Origin: Bacilli bacterium
Lineage (GTDB): Bacteria > Bacillota_I > Bacilli_A > RFN20 > CAG-288
Direction of reading: 5' to 3'
Assembly: GCA_022652945.1 (NCBI GenBank)
Contig: JALCRV010000002.1
Coordinates: 1 to 64,000 of the forward strand
DNA: 64,000 bases
Shown here one piece after another: positions 8,631-16,373 of this stretch. The notes under the pieces are model-generated. The model was not told where the DNA came from and did not search any database. It worked only from the letters and a program-made list of their open reading frames with translations. Made by a program: the position numbers and the translations under genes. Numbering within the stretch: position 1 is the first letter of the stretch; each line of letters begins with the position of its first letter.

Positions 8631-9194
8631 TTATTTATTTCTTGGGTAGAAAGGGCAAGAAGGGCCTAAGCACTGTTTATTTAAAGAAGCAAACTCACAT
8701 TTAGGCTTAGAGACATCCATTTTGATTCCGTATTGTTCTTGGGCGAACTTTACTGCGTAAGTGATAGCTAAAAAAGCATTCCTCTTGCAGCAGCGAGGTC
8801 CGCCGATTCCTGACATGGATTTCAAGACGGAAGAAGTATAAGCCATATTGTCCTTATATCCTTTTTCGTGGCTGAGAGGAGAGATTTTATTGATGATAGA
8901 AAAAGAAGCACCTAAGGAAGCGACAGCTCCGCATACTCCCCAATATCCGCACATCGCTCCTGGCATTAATCTGGCTCTTTTGGCTAATTCATCAAGGGCA
9001 GAAGGCAAGTCAAGTTGGCCTCCGGCGTTTTTATAAGCGGTTAAAAAGGCCGCCCCATCCAGCATATGATGCTCGGGACCATTCACGCTGATAAAGTCCT
9101 TACGCATGATTTCTTCCGCTAATTCGAGAGGGTCTTTTGAAGAAGAAGCTAGGCATAAATTTTTGATTGCAACAAATTTTTCTTCAGTTTCCAT
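8631..9194 (-). CDS. DUF5714 domain protein, cysteine-rich
   Basis: A 187-residue soluble protein that fits the DUF5714 family. It has a GPEHHMLDGAAFLTAY segment, a CGYWGVCGA motif with glycine-rich follow-up, GGPRCCKRNAFLAI, and a terminal C-x11-C-x4-C cluster in KCEFASLNKQCLGPSCPFYP. The eight or so conserved Cys and His residues suggest a metal or Fe-S centre. The family often occurs beside radical SAM or methanogenesis-marker-like genes in anaerobes, but its function is not known. It lies 12 bases from the phosphoesterase gene upstream on the same strand, so the two are probably co-transcribed. Confidence 0.75.
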   Translation of the reverse strand: METEEKFVAIKNLCLASSSKDPLELAEEIMRKDFISVNGPEHHMLDGAAFLTAYKNAGGQLDLPSALDELAKRARLMPGAMCGYWGVCGAVASLGASFSIINKISPLSHEKGYKDNMAYTSSVLKSMSGIGGPRCCKRNAFLAITYAVKFAQEQYGIKMDVSKPKCEFASLNKQCLGPSCPFYPRNK

Positions 9195-9206
9195 CTCCTT
9201 CCTCCT

Positions 9207-10163
9207 TTATTTCATCAATAGCGAATGCATTTGAATGTCTTTTAAACCGAACGAGTTAGAGTCCTCCGGGAGGCTGATAATCTTATAACCGCAGATAGCA
9301 TCATCATGATAATCGAGGTCGTTGGCTTTCAGCCCGTAAGAGAGAATCATTTCTCCCTTATAGTCTATATCAGCGTAATTCAGATGATCGTGACCGGCAA
9401 AGCAGGCTTTAATCCCGATTTTCTTAAATACCTGGTAAGCTCCATTATCGATATAAGGGATACAACAGGTTTCGTTATTCTGCCCCTGTCCTTGATAAAG
9501 GCCAAGTTTATATCCATCCCAAGCGGATTGAAATTGAAAAAGCGGGATGTGGATAAAAACCAAATTCACCGCTGAATCCTTGTTGTTTTCCGCTATTTGC
9601 TCCATGTGTTTTAACTGATCTTCATGGATAACATCATAACCTCCATTAAAGTCAGCATTTGAATCAGTCAGATATAAACGGTAGATGGTCTTTCCCCCGC
9701 TTTTCAGATTGATATAATAATTGGCTTTGCCGTAGATGTTATCTTTGGGATTATCATAATAGACTTTGTTTTTGCACTTAGCGATCTCTTCAGAAATAAA
9801 GTCAGGAGAATCTTGAAAAGTCTCCTGATCATGGTTTCCGAAGGTAAAGGCCCATTTGATTCCGTAAGAATCGATGAAGGAAAAGAACTCGTTGACATGC
9901 GATTTGTTAGCTTGGCGGAATGAATCTCCGGTAATGATGATTAAATCCGGCTGTTCAGCATCTTTGATAATCTTATCAAGATGAGCGAATTCCTCTTGGC
10001 TTTTGGTATCGGCTTCCGGCCCATAATGGATATCAGTCAGCCAGAGGATTTTAAAATTAGGCTTATATTCTAAATCCAGGCTATAAGGATTTCCTCCTCC
10101 TGAGCAGGAGGAAGAAAGCAGAGAAGTGATAATCAAGGGAAACGAAAGCTTCTTTAAATTCAT
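9207..10163 (-). CDS. Calcineurin-type metallophosphoesterase, lipoprotein
   Basis: A 318-residue surface lipoprotein. The signal peptide ends in a lipobox with Cys20 (SLLSSSC followed by SGGG). Metallophosphoesterase motifs are in order: LTDIHYG (D-x-H, about 43-48), ITGDSFRQ (GD), FGNHDQE (GNHD/E), a VFIHIPL His, and CFAGHDH (GHxH-type). Similarity is to Dcr2/PhoD-like purple acid phosphatase relatives that release phosphate from organic substrates outside the cell. The substrate is not deducible. It is followed within 12 bases by the DUF5714 gene. Confidence 0.8.
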   Translation of the reverse strand: MNLKKLSFPLIITSLLSSSCSGGGNPYSLDLEYKPNFKILWLTDIHYGPEADTKSQEEFAHLDKIIKDAEQPDLIIITGDSFRQANKSHVNEFFSFIDSYGIKWAFTFGNHDQETFQDSPDFISEEIAKCKNKVYYDNPKDNIYGKANYYINLKSGGKTIYRLYLTDSNADFNGGYDVIHEDQLKHMEQIAENNKDSAVNLVFIHIPLFQFQSAWDGYKLGLYQGQGQNNETCCIPYIDNGAYQVFKKIGIKACFAGHDHLNYADIDYKGEMILSYGLKANDLDYHDDAICGYKIISLPEDSNSFGLKDIQMHSLLMK

Positions 10164-10243
10164 GGATTACCCTCAGGCTTAAGACTGCTTTTATTATATT
10201 TCTAACCTGGAGTATTTCCAAATGAAAACTGGTAAACAAGCTA

Positions 10244-10750
10244 TTAGTACCTAATATCTTGATGTCTGGTCGGTGCTAAGAAGTTCATAAGGCCCTTATT
10301 GCGTGAGAGGATTAACCAAATAAGGTAAGAGACAATCATTACTGCACCTTCCCCGATTGCCACTAGTCCTACCTGAACCCAGAAGGCTTCGCCTAAGATA
10401 AAATACAGTTCAGCTCCGACCACGAAAGCATTGACAGCTGTCGGATAGATAATGCTGATAAATAAACGCGGGGAAGCATAAGCCACAAGCAGAGCGCTTA
10501 CTAATGTCGCCAAGGTCCCAAATAACATATCCCACGGGCCTAAAGATGAAAGGGTATTAGCTAAAAAGCAACCCAAAGTGACCCCGATGATAAAATCCGG
10601 TCTCCAGAAACATAGCAGGACTAGCAATTCAGCGATTCTAAACTGAATTCCCAAGTAAGAATAAGGCGCTAAAATAATCGTGAGAATAAAATATACCGCC
10701 GCTACTACAGCATTCTGGGCGATATATTTGGTCGTGATCTGTTTGGTCAT
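10244..10750 (-). CDS. queT: QueT family transporter for a queuosine precursor
   Basis: A 168-residue integral membrane protein of the QueT (ECF S-component) family, expected to import preQ0, preQ1 or queuine together with an ECF energising module encoded elsewhere. About five hydrophobic segments are visible, with the family-like GIQFRIAELLVLL and PDFIIGVTLGCFLANTLS regions. The start at 10750 has a perfect AAGGAGGTC; longer in-frame reading upstream would run through the riboswitch. A preQ1-I-like aptamer directly overlaps that ribosome binding site, and a promoter (TTGTTC, 17 bases, TATTAT) lies upstream, which independently supports the assignment. Confidence 0.9.
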   Translation of the reverse strand: MTKQITTKYIAQNAVVAAVYFILTIILAPYSYLGIQFRIAELLVLLCFWRPDFIIGVTLGCFLANTLSSLGPWDMLFGTLATLVSALLVAYASPRLFISIIYPTAVNAFVVGAELYFILGEAFWVQVGLVAIGEGAVMIVSYLIWLILSRNKGLMNFLAPTRHQDIRY

Positions 10751-10758
10751 AATAATGA

Positions 10759-10798
10759 CCTCCTTGTTTTTTATACGTGGTTCAGAGGAGGAACACGT
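10759..10798 (-). promoter_or_regulatory. preQ1-I-like riboswitch overlapping the queT ribosome binding site
   Basis: On the minus strand a five-base-pair stem ACGUG/CACGU (10794-10798 with 10775-10779) encloses a C- and U-rich loop and is followed at once by the A-rich tail UAUAAAAAACAAGGAGG. This is the layout of class I preQ1 aptamers: P1 hairpin, A-rich L3, then a pseudoknot strand. The loop CCUCC can pair with the AGG/GGAGG of the tail, which is also the Shine-Dalgarno sequence. Ligand binding would then block translation of queT. Identification is by eye from the family pattern. Confidence 0.75.
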
Positions 10799-10817
10799 TT
10801 CAGATGACTTTCCAATG

Positions 10818-10846
10818 ATAATACAAAAAAACTTGAAAGTGAACAA
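10818..10846 (-). promoter_or_regulatory. Sigma-A type promoter of queT
   Basis: On the minus strand TTGTTC (10841-10846) is separated by 17 bases from TATTAT (10818-10823). Transcription would start near 10811, about a dozen bases before the preQ1 aptamer, so the leader is just long enough to contain it. Confidence 0.65.
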
Positions 10847-10856
10847 AAACTTTTCA

Positions 10857-10884
10857 GAAAAAAAGACAAGCTCTAAAGAGCTTG
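10857..10884 (-). terminator. Intrinsic terminator after the small membrane protein gene
   Basis: On the minus strand CAAGCTC-TTTA-GAGCTTG (10867-10884) is followed by TCTTTTTTTC. It separates the upstream gene (stop at 10886) from the queT promoter. Confidence 0.75.
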
Positions 10885-10885
10885 A

Positions 10886-11482
10886 TTATTTTAAGCGGCA
10901 CGAAAGAAGTTTTAGATATTCAGCGGCCTTCTGCTGATTCTGTAAAGTGGTGAAGGTAAAAAGATCACCGGCTTCCCAGATAAAAATCCAAGCGAAGATA
11001 TCGATAACTTCTCCCCATAAGGAATCCGGATTGCCGATACGGAAAGCAATATCGACACCGAGGATGATGATACCGATGAAAACAAAGGCTAAGGCGGTTA
11101 GACGATCGCGACGGATATCTTTTCTGGTCTTGTTATATTTTAAGGCGTAATGAGCGCGATAAAGCTTTTGGATTTTTGCTTTTTCTTCCTCTTTCATCCC
11201 TGTTGGGTATTTGACTTCAATCGTCAAATAGTCGCTGCTTTTAGTGAAATCAAAAGTATCTTCGATGAAGTCATAAATATCGTTAGATAATAATGATTTG
11301 CCGGAGTATTCCTTATAAATCGGGTCGGAAGAAAGGTCGACAAAGATGGTGCATTCACCATCCTTGGAAGTGAAATTCCCAAGCTCAGGATCATCGCGGT
11401 AAGCTTGGACGTATTCGTTGATCTTGGAGACTTCCTGTTTGATCTCTTCGCTTCTTTGTTTAATTTCTTGAGTTGTTTTCAT
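10886..11482 (-). CDS. Hypothetical protein with two C-terminal membrane segments
   Basis: I do not recognise this family. From the ATG at 11482 it has 198 residues. The first 40 form a charged, probably coiled helix (EIKQRSEEIKQEVSKINEY), then comes a mixed alpha/beta region, a basic stretch (KYNKTRKDIRRDRL), and two hydrophobic segments at about 130-150 and 160-180. This suggests a small inner-membrane protein with a cytosolic N-terminal part. A TTG at 11497 is closer to a GGAG and could be the real start, overlapping the previous gene. The preceding PPOX-fold gene stops five bases before this ATG, so the two should be co-transcribed. A strong terminator follows. Confidence 0.6.
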   Translation of the reverse strand: MKTTQEIKQRSEEIKQEVSKINEYVQAYRDDPELGNFTSKDGECTIFVDLSSDPIYKEYSGKSLLSNDIYDFIEDTFDFTKSSDYLTIEVKYPTGMKEEEKAKIQKLYRAHYALKYNKTRKDIRRDRLTALAFVFIGIIILGVDIAFRIGNPDSLWGEVIDIFAWIFIWEAGDLFTFTTLQNQQKAAEYLKLLSCRLK

Positions 11483-11486
11483 TGTC

Positions 11487-11888
11487 TTAAAAATCAATTA
11501 TCTCCGGCTTAGCAGTGAAGGAATAAAAAGCCGCCTTGCCGTGTTGAAGAAAGAAGACTTCCGTATTGCCATCTCCAGCCTGGTACATTCTTTTAATGCT
11601 GGGATTAGCATCTAAAAGATGCTGCTGACTTTCGATAGCAGGATCTTCGATAGCTTCGCAGGTGATTCTTAACCATACGCCTTTATCGAAAGCGCAGATC
11701 TCGACTTTAGGATTCTTATGTAATTGTTTAGAGACGTCTTTTTTCTTTCCCGTCTGAATATAGATTCTCCCACCGATCATATCCACGGCTCCGAAGGGTC
11801 TGACATGTGGTTGACCGTTTTCTTCAGTCGCCAAATAGAAAATATGCGCCTGTTTCAGAAATTGATAAGCATCATCAAGTGTTCTCAT
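11487..11888 (-). CDS. Pyridoxamine 5'-phosphate oxidase-fold flavin-binding protein
   Basis: A 133-residue protein of the split-barrel PPOX superfamily. Visible features are the opening YQFLKQAHIFYLATEENGQPHVRPFG, then GGRIYIQTGKKKDVSKQLHKNP and VEICAFDKGVWLRI, which form the FMN-binding strands. Members of this short subgroup bind flavin and are usually annotated as pyridoxamine 5'-phosphate oxidase family proteins, without proof of that activity. It precedes the hypothetical membrane protein with almost no gap. Confidence 0.75.
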   Translation of the reverse strand: MRTLDDAYQFLKQAHIFYLATEENGQPHVRPFGAVDMIGGRIYIQTGKKKDVSKQLHKNPKVEICAFDKGVWLRITCEAIEDPAIESQQHLLDANPSIKRMYQAGDGNTEVFFLQHGKAAFYSFTAKPEIIDF

Positions 11889-11919
11889 AAAATAACCTCC
11901 GAATATATTTTAATTATAT

Positions 11920-12738
11920 CTATATATTTCCCGGAAAGACATAAGCAAGATACTCTTTTGCAATCTCGGTTAGACGAAAAATATCCTTGATGGGAGTAGG
12001 CTTCTTATCGGACATTTTGTACATAGGGAAGAATCTAGTGATGTGAAGGGGAATCTTCTTATCGATAGAAGCAAGGAAGGAAGCGATACCTCTCATTTCT
12101 TCTTCCGAATCATTCTCGCCGGGGATGATCAAGGTTGTGACTTCCACATGAGCTTGGCTTGCGGAAATCTGAATGGCTTTTTTAACCGTGTCTAAATCTC
12201 CGCCGCACATTTGATAGAAGCGGTCAGTAAAGCCTTTTAAATCGATATTCAAAGCATCGATAAAAGGCAGAAGTTCCTTTAAAGGGCCTTCTTCGATGGT
12301 CCCGTTAGTAACAAGGACCGTTTTAAGTCCCTTTTTTTTGGCGAGCGAAGAGGCTTCTTTAACATATTCATAAGAAACTGTCGGTTCATTGTAAGTAAAT
12401 GCCACGCCGATGTTACCTTCGCTTTGGTACTTTATAGCTAAATCGATTAAATCAGCTGGGGATAGATATTCCCATGGAAAGGACTGATCGGCTTGGGATA
12501 TTTCGTAATTTTGACAGAAAGGGCAACGTAAATTGCAGCCGTAACTTCCTACCGAAAGGATTTTGCTCCCTGGATAAAACATTTTAAGGGGCTTTTTCTC
12601 AATCGGATCTAAGGCTAACGAAGTAATCCGGCCATAGTTTTCATCGATAATGTGGCCGTTCTTATTTACTCTGGCATGGCAAAGGCCGTGCTGGCCTTCT
12701 TTTAAATCGCAATGATGAAAACAAAGAGGGCAAATCAT
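11920..12738 (-). CDS. amrS: AmmeMemoRadiSam system radical SAM enzyme
   Basis: A 272-residue radical SAM enzyme. The cluster motif is C68-x3-C72-x2-C75 in YGCNLRCPFCQN, preceded by an N-terminal Cys/His set (MICPLCFHHCDLKEGQHGLC in outline) and followed by FTYNEPTVSYEY and ALNIDLKGF. This matches the COG1180 branch that is paired with Memo and AMMECR1 in the conserved AmmeMemoRadiSam unit. The chemical reaction of the unit is not established. Its ATG overlaps the stop of the upstream fusion gene by four bases (ATGA), consistent with coupled translation. Confidence 0.9.
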   Translation of the reverse strand: MICPLCFHHCDLKEGQHGLCHARVNKNGHIIDENYGRITSLALDPIEKKPLKMFYPGSKILSVGSYGCNLRCPFCQNYEISQADQSFPWEYLSPADLIDLAIKYQSEGNIGVAFTYNEPTVSYEYVKEASSLAKKKGLKTVLVTNGTIEEGPLKELLPFIDALNIDLKGFTDRFYQMCGGDLDTVKKAIQISASQAHVEVTTLIIPGENDSEEEMRGIASFLASIDKKIPLHITRFFPMYKMSDKKPTPIKDIFRLTEIAKEYLAYVFPGNI

Positions 12739-14120
12739 AAGTGTCTAACAGCCTCAAAACGATAAAGGATGACGTTTTCATTCTGCCTGATTCCGGCTTT
12801 CTTTTTTGCAATCTCGATTTGCTCATCCGGAGTATCGACTCCATCTAGATTAGGTAACAAAAGCCCTCTTCGGCTACCATTTTGGACGATTACTCCGTAA
12901 CGTTTAGCATCTAATTGATCAACTGAAGAAATCTTTTCAAATGGGGAAAGGACATCAACTGAGTACTCTAAATCGGGAAGCTCATAAGCTTCAACCGGGT
13001 TAAAGCGGGGATCCTGAGAGCAGGCTTCCACTCCGTTATTAATGACTTCGGTAGCGATATTCTGATAGCAAGGAGAGAAGGTACCAATACACCCTCTAAG
13101 TTGCCCATCCTTATGCAGGGAAACGAAAACTCCGGCTTTCTTCTTCATAATCTCTTCAGGCAAATTGGAAGGAACGGAAATAGTCTTACCGGTGAGGACA
13201 AAGCTCTCGACGCTGAGTCTAGCCAGCTTGACTAACGGATCTTCCTTGGCCTTTCTTTCTTCAATCTTCTTTTGCTTTTCATTCAGGATTTGCTGGTAAA
13301 TATCGTTTTTCTCATCTACACCAATAACCGTGTATCCGGAGACTGCATACCCGACTCCGAAAGGCCCTTGGTAAGATAAGAACTCGCTCTTTACAGCTTT
13401 CTTATCTAAAGTACCAGCCAAAATCTGGAAGGAACCAAGACCGCATTCCTCAGCTTTCTCCAAGAAAGCTGGCTCGAAGGAAAAGAAAGAACGGAAGTCT
13501 CCCTTTTTCATCATTTCGACGATAGCTTGATCAAATTCCGGACCTTCTTTTTTAAATCCGTAAGGCCCATCTTCCTTTAAACAATGGGAAAGGTCACCGG
13601 AGGCAATTAAAACGATATTCCGATTCAATAAATCCGCAGTTTTCTGAATCTCTTGACCCAATTTATAAAAGTCCAAGGCTGGTAAACCAGAAAGCCCGAT
13701 TCGCACTGTCTTGAATCCAAAATAATGCTTATTGAGAAAATATAAAGGAATCATGGTCCCGTGATCCAGATGCTTGTCTTTTTCTCCTTCTTCGCCAGCG
13801 GAAAGATTATCCTTCAAGCAATTTTCTGAAAGAACTGCAGCGAATTCTTGATCATAAGTAGTCTTTAAAGCGACTTCTGGAGCACCGAAGCGACCGAAAT
13901 CTCCCTCGGCTTCTTTGCCCGGGGAAATGTGAAAGTAATCGAAATAGCAGACCGAGTGAGGGGAAGTAATAATGACTGTCTCCGGATGGAGATTGCTTAT
14001 TTCCTCCATGACTTTCTCATAGGCTTCTGTCGTCTGACTTATTTTCTTTTCTTCCCCACGTCCGATTTCGGGAAGAATGATAGGGGGATGAGGTACGATA
14101 AAGGCACCAAGTATTGCCAT
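12735..14120 (-). CDS. Memo-AMMECR1 fusion protein of the AmmeMemoRadiSam system
   Basis: A 461-residue two-domain protein. Residues 1-265 are a Memo-like domain of the class III extradiol dioxygenase (LigB) fold: FIVPHPPIILPEIG, VIITSPHS, DHGTMIPLYFL and IASGDLSH are the expected metal-site segments. Residues about 290-455 are an AMMECR1 domain with the diagnostic LRGCIGTF and a PRFNPVEAYELPDLEYSVDVLSP-type region. The two functions are separate genes in many bacteria. The radical SAM partner follows with a four-base overlap, so all three modules are made from one short operon. The substrate is unknown. Confidence 0.9.
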   Translation of the reverse strand: MAILGAFIVPHPPIILPEIGRGEEKKISQTTEAYEKVMEEISNLHPETVIITSPHSVCYFDYFHISPGKEAEGDFGRFGAPEVALKTTYDQEFAAVLSENCLKDNLSAGEEGEKDKHLDHGTMIPLYFLNKHYFGFKTVRIGLSGLPALDFYKLGQEIQKTADLLNRNIVLIASGDLSHCLKEDGPYGFKKEGPEFDQAIVEMMKKGDFRSFFSFEPAFLEKAEECGLGSFQILAGTLDKKAVKSEFLSYQGPFGVGYAVSGYTVIGVDEKNDIYQQILNEKQKKIEERKAKEDPLVKLARLSVESFVLTGKTISVPSNLPEEIMKKKAGVFVSLHKDGQLRGCIGTFSPCYQNIATEVINNGVEACSQDPRFNPVEAYELPDLEYSVDVLSPFEKISSVDQLDAKRYGVIVQNGSRRGLLLPNLDGVDTPDEQIEIAKKKAGIRQNENVILYRFEAVRHL

Positions 14121-14214
14121 TTTTTAAGCCCTCCTTCCTTTGTTAATATTATACATTGCTTCTTATAAGACAATGCAAAAACCCATGTTGAAAAGACTTG
14201 TTCTTAAACGAATA

Positions 14215-16155
14215 TTAATGCTTATTGTTAAGGTCGGCTAGGTAATCTTGGTAGACGGAACCATAGATCATCTTTCTTCCTTCTGTAGTTAAGAAAGTCA
14301 GACTATCTTGAAGATCCGTATCTTCGTTAATCATCTTGACGATCTTAGGGTTATATCTGGTTCCCGCCTGAGCATTCAGTTCTTCAAGTATCGTTTTAAA
14401 GGTCTTACCCGCTGAGTAACTTCTTCCGAGGTAATCAGTTCCGGCATCGATCGTATCGGCAACGGAGACGATATCGACATAAATTTTATACTGGGAAGAA
14501 AGATTATCCGCCTCTTCTGGATATCCTTTGGTCCCGTCGTACCATTTATGATGAAGACGTGCAACATCAGCGTATTTTGCCAATGATTTATTAGAGGAAA
14601 GGATTTCATATCCAATTGCAGAATGCATCTTTATTGCAGAAAATTCCCCTGCGGTTATCTTTCTTCTTTGTAGATTTATGATATCCCAGAAAGGAGCTTT
14701 CCCGATATCGTGAAGCAAGCTGGCTTTAGAAATAAAAGCCAGGATATCTTTCTTACTCTTAACGACCGTTCCTTTGTCTTTATACTTGTCATCAAGGAAA
14801 TCCTCAGAATGTATTTCAATCATTTTCCTGCCAAGACAAAGCGAAATAGCCTCGACCATTCTCGTATGGATTAAGGTTGAAGTCTGCTGGAAGAAAAACA
14901 GGGAAGCGATATCTTCAGCTAGGTTTCCATCATCGGGGATGATCGGCATGATGTCGATTAAGTAATCTGTGGTGACTTTCATTAATGAAGAATTATAGAA
15001 AGCCTGAGGGATGGATTTAAGGTAACTTAAAGTCTCGCGGAAGGCGGCGAGGATTTCTTTCTGACCTTGTTCTTTCTTGATGTCTGGATTAGAGAAGATG
15101 GCGTAGGAAAGATCGACAGATACGACAACCTTGTAAAAGAACTGGTCTGAACTATATAAGTCCTTCTTGCTGTCTTCGTTATTTCTCCAGCTGTACATTT
15201 CCTCCAGGGAAGAAGTGTACTCACTTATATCGATTAGACCCGTTTTAAAGCGACAATAAAGCAAATGAGAATACTCATTAAGCATCTTTTCTTTGCCGTT
15301 AGCCTCGATGACCGGGGTCAGGTAAGCACAGACTCTTTTAGCTAAGGCATCCTCAATCTTTTCTTCCTCTTTAGAAAGCGGGATAAAAGTTTTATCCCAT
15401 AGCATATGTTTCTCAAAAGCCATGAAGACATCGATTATTGTCTCATAAGCAACCTCGATTCGAATGTCGACCGAGGGTTTTTCCTTTTCGCTTAAATACG
15501 GTTTAAGTCCTTCGTAGCGAGTCAATAATAACTCAAATGATTTGTTCAGTTCGACATAATCATGCTTATTAGCTTGATGTTGATATTCAGCTTCGAAATA
15601 AAAAGCATTGAAAATGGATGCGATGATGAAACTTCTCATCTCATCTTTCTTTGCATATTTATCAAGCCCATCTTTAAATAGAGGGTAATAAGCAGCTAAC
15701 TTATCGGAGTAAAAGGCAGCCTCTTTGGTCTTTTCTGCATCCAGGTAACGGCTTAAAGCAATCTGGAGGAGTCTAAGGGTCAGGAAAATACCATCTAAAG
15801 GCATCTGATGCTGGTATTGATAATCGAGGAGGACTTTAGTCAAATCGTCATCGAGCAAGAAATCGATAACTTGTCCTTTAAAGGCTAAGTCCGCGTTGCC
15901 TTTTAAGAAAGCCTCGACTTCTTCTTCATTTAATAAAGAAGGGGATTTAATAAAAGGGTAAACAAATTTATCAAGCTGTTCTTCAGAAGTAACAAAAAGG
16001 GAGCGAAAGAGATTTGCCTTTTCCTTCAAGAAATCAATCCAAACTGTTTGATTCTTTTGAGGCGCATGAAGTTCGTTTTCGATGGTGGGTATCTGTTTTA
16101 CCCCAGCGGTATAGTCCTGATAGAACTTCTCAATTTCTTCTTTTGTGAATGCCAT
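14215..16155 (-). CDS. HD-GYP-like domain protein with large helical N-terminal region
   Basis: A 646-residue soluble protein. The N-terminal 450 residues are mostly helical and not recognisable. The C-terminal part is an HD phosphohydrolase domain of HD-GYP type: LLHDIGKAPF with the HD pair near residue 482, IKMHSAIGYEIL, and ARLHHKWYDGTKGYP, which is close to the HHExxDGxGYP signature of cyclic-di-GMP phosphodiesterases. The start at 16155 is chosen because it opens with a normal soluble sequence (MAFTKEEIEKFY); longer reading upstream is low-complexity. The ribosome binding site is weak. No GGDEF protein is present in the window, so c-di-GMP as substrate is inference. Confidence 0.75.
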   Translation of the reverse strand: MAFTKEEIEKFYQDYTAGVKQIPTIENELHAPQKNQTVWIDFLKEKANLFRSLFVTSEEQLDKFVYPFIKSPSLLNEEEVEAFLKGNADLAFKGQVIDFLLDDDLTKVLLDYQYQHQMPLDGIFLTLRLLQIALSRYLDAEKTKEAAFYSDKLAAYYPLFKDGLDKYAKKDEMRSFIIASIFNAFYFEAEYQHQANKHDYVELNKSFELLLTRYEGLKPYLSEKEKPSVDIRIEVAYETIIDVFMAFEKHMLWDKTFIPLSKEEEKIEDALAKRVCAYLTPVIEANGKEKMLNEYSHLLYCRFKTGLIDISEYTSSLEEMYSWRNNEDSKKDLYSSDQFFYKVVVSVDLSYAIFSNPDIKKEQGQKEILAAFRETLSYLKSIPQAFYNSSLMKVTTDYLIDIMPIIPDDGNLAEDIASLFFFQQTSTLIHTRMVEAISLCLGRKMIEIHSEDFLDDKYKDKGTVVKSKKDILAFISKASLLHDIGKAPFWDIINLQRRKITAGEFSAIKMHSAIGYEILSSNKSLAKYADVARLHHKWYDGTKGYPEEADNLSSQYKIYVDIVSVADTIDAGTDYLGRSYSAGKTFKTILEELNAQAGTRYNPKIVKMINEDTDLQDSLTFLTTEGRKMIYGSVYQDYLADLNNKH

Positions 16156-16316
16156 TTTTTGAAATCCTATATTAATTATACATTTTTTGCTTGAACTAGA
16201 CTTGCTTTTCAAGAGACAAAAAGGGATGAAAAAGTAAAAGAACTCTGTTTCAGTGATACGATAGTAATAACTAAGCACCACATATTGGAAAATACCGCAA
16301 TACTTTAATTTTTTTA

Positions 16317-16344
16317 TTGACTAAAGTGGGCAATGATTTACACT
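16317..16344 (+). promoter_or_regulatory. Promoter of the ATPase-FtsX pair
   Basis: TTGACT at 16317-16322 and TACACT at 16339-16344, separated by 16 bases, lie 30 bases upstream of the ATG at 16374. A TTG at 16317 that looks like an in-frame start codon is better explained as this -35 box. Confidence 0.6.
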
Positions 16345-16373
16345 TATATCATAGGCTTTTGGGGGATTGTGAA

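Noticed and set aside
16317-16373. N-terminal extension of the first ATPase-FtsX protein starting at TTG 16317
   Set aside because: The TTG is part of a good -35 box (TTGACT) and the family start MEIKLVDVTKYY lies at 16374 behind GGGGGA.
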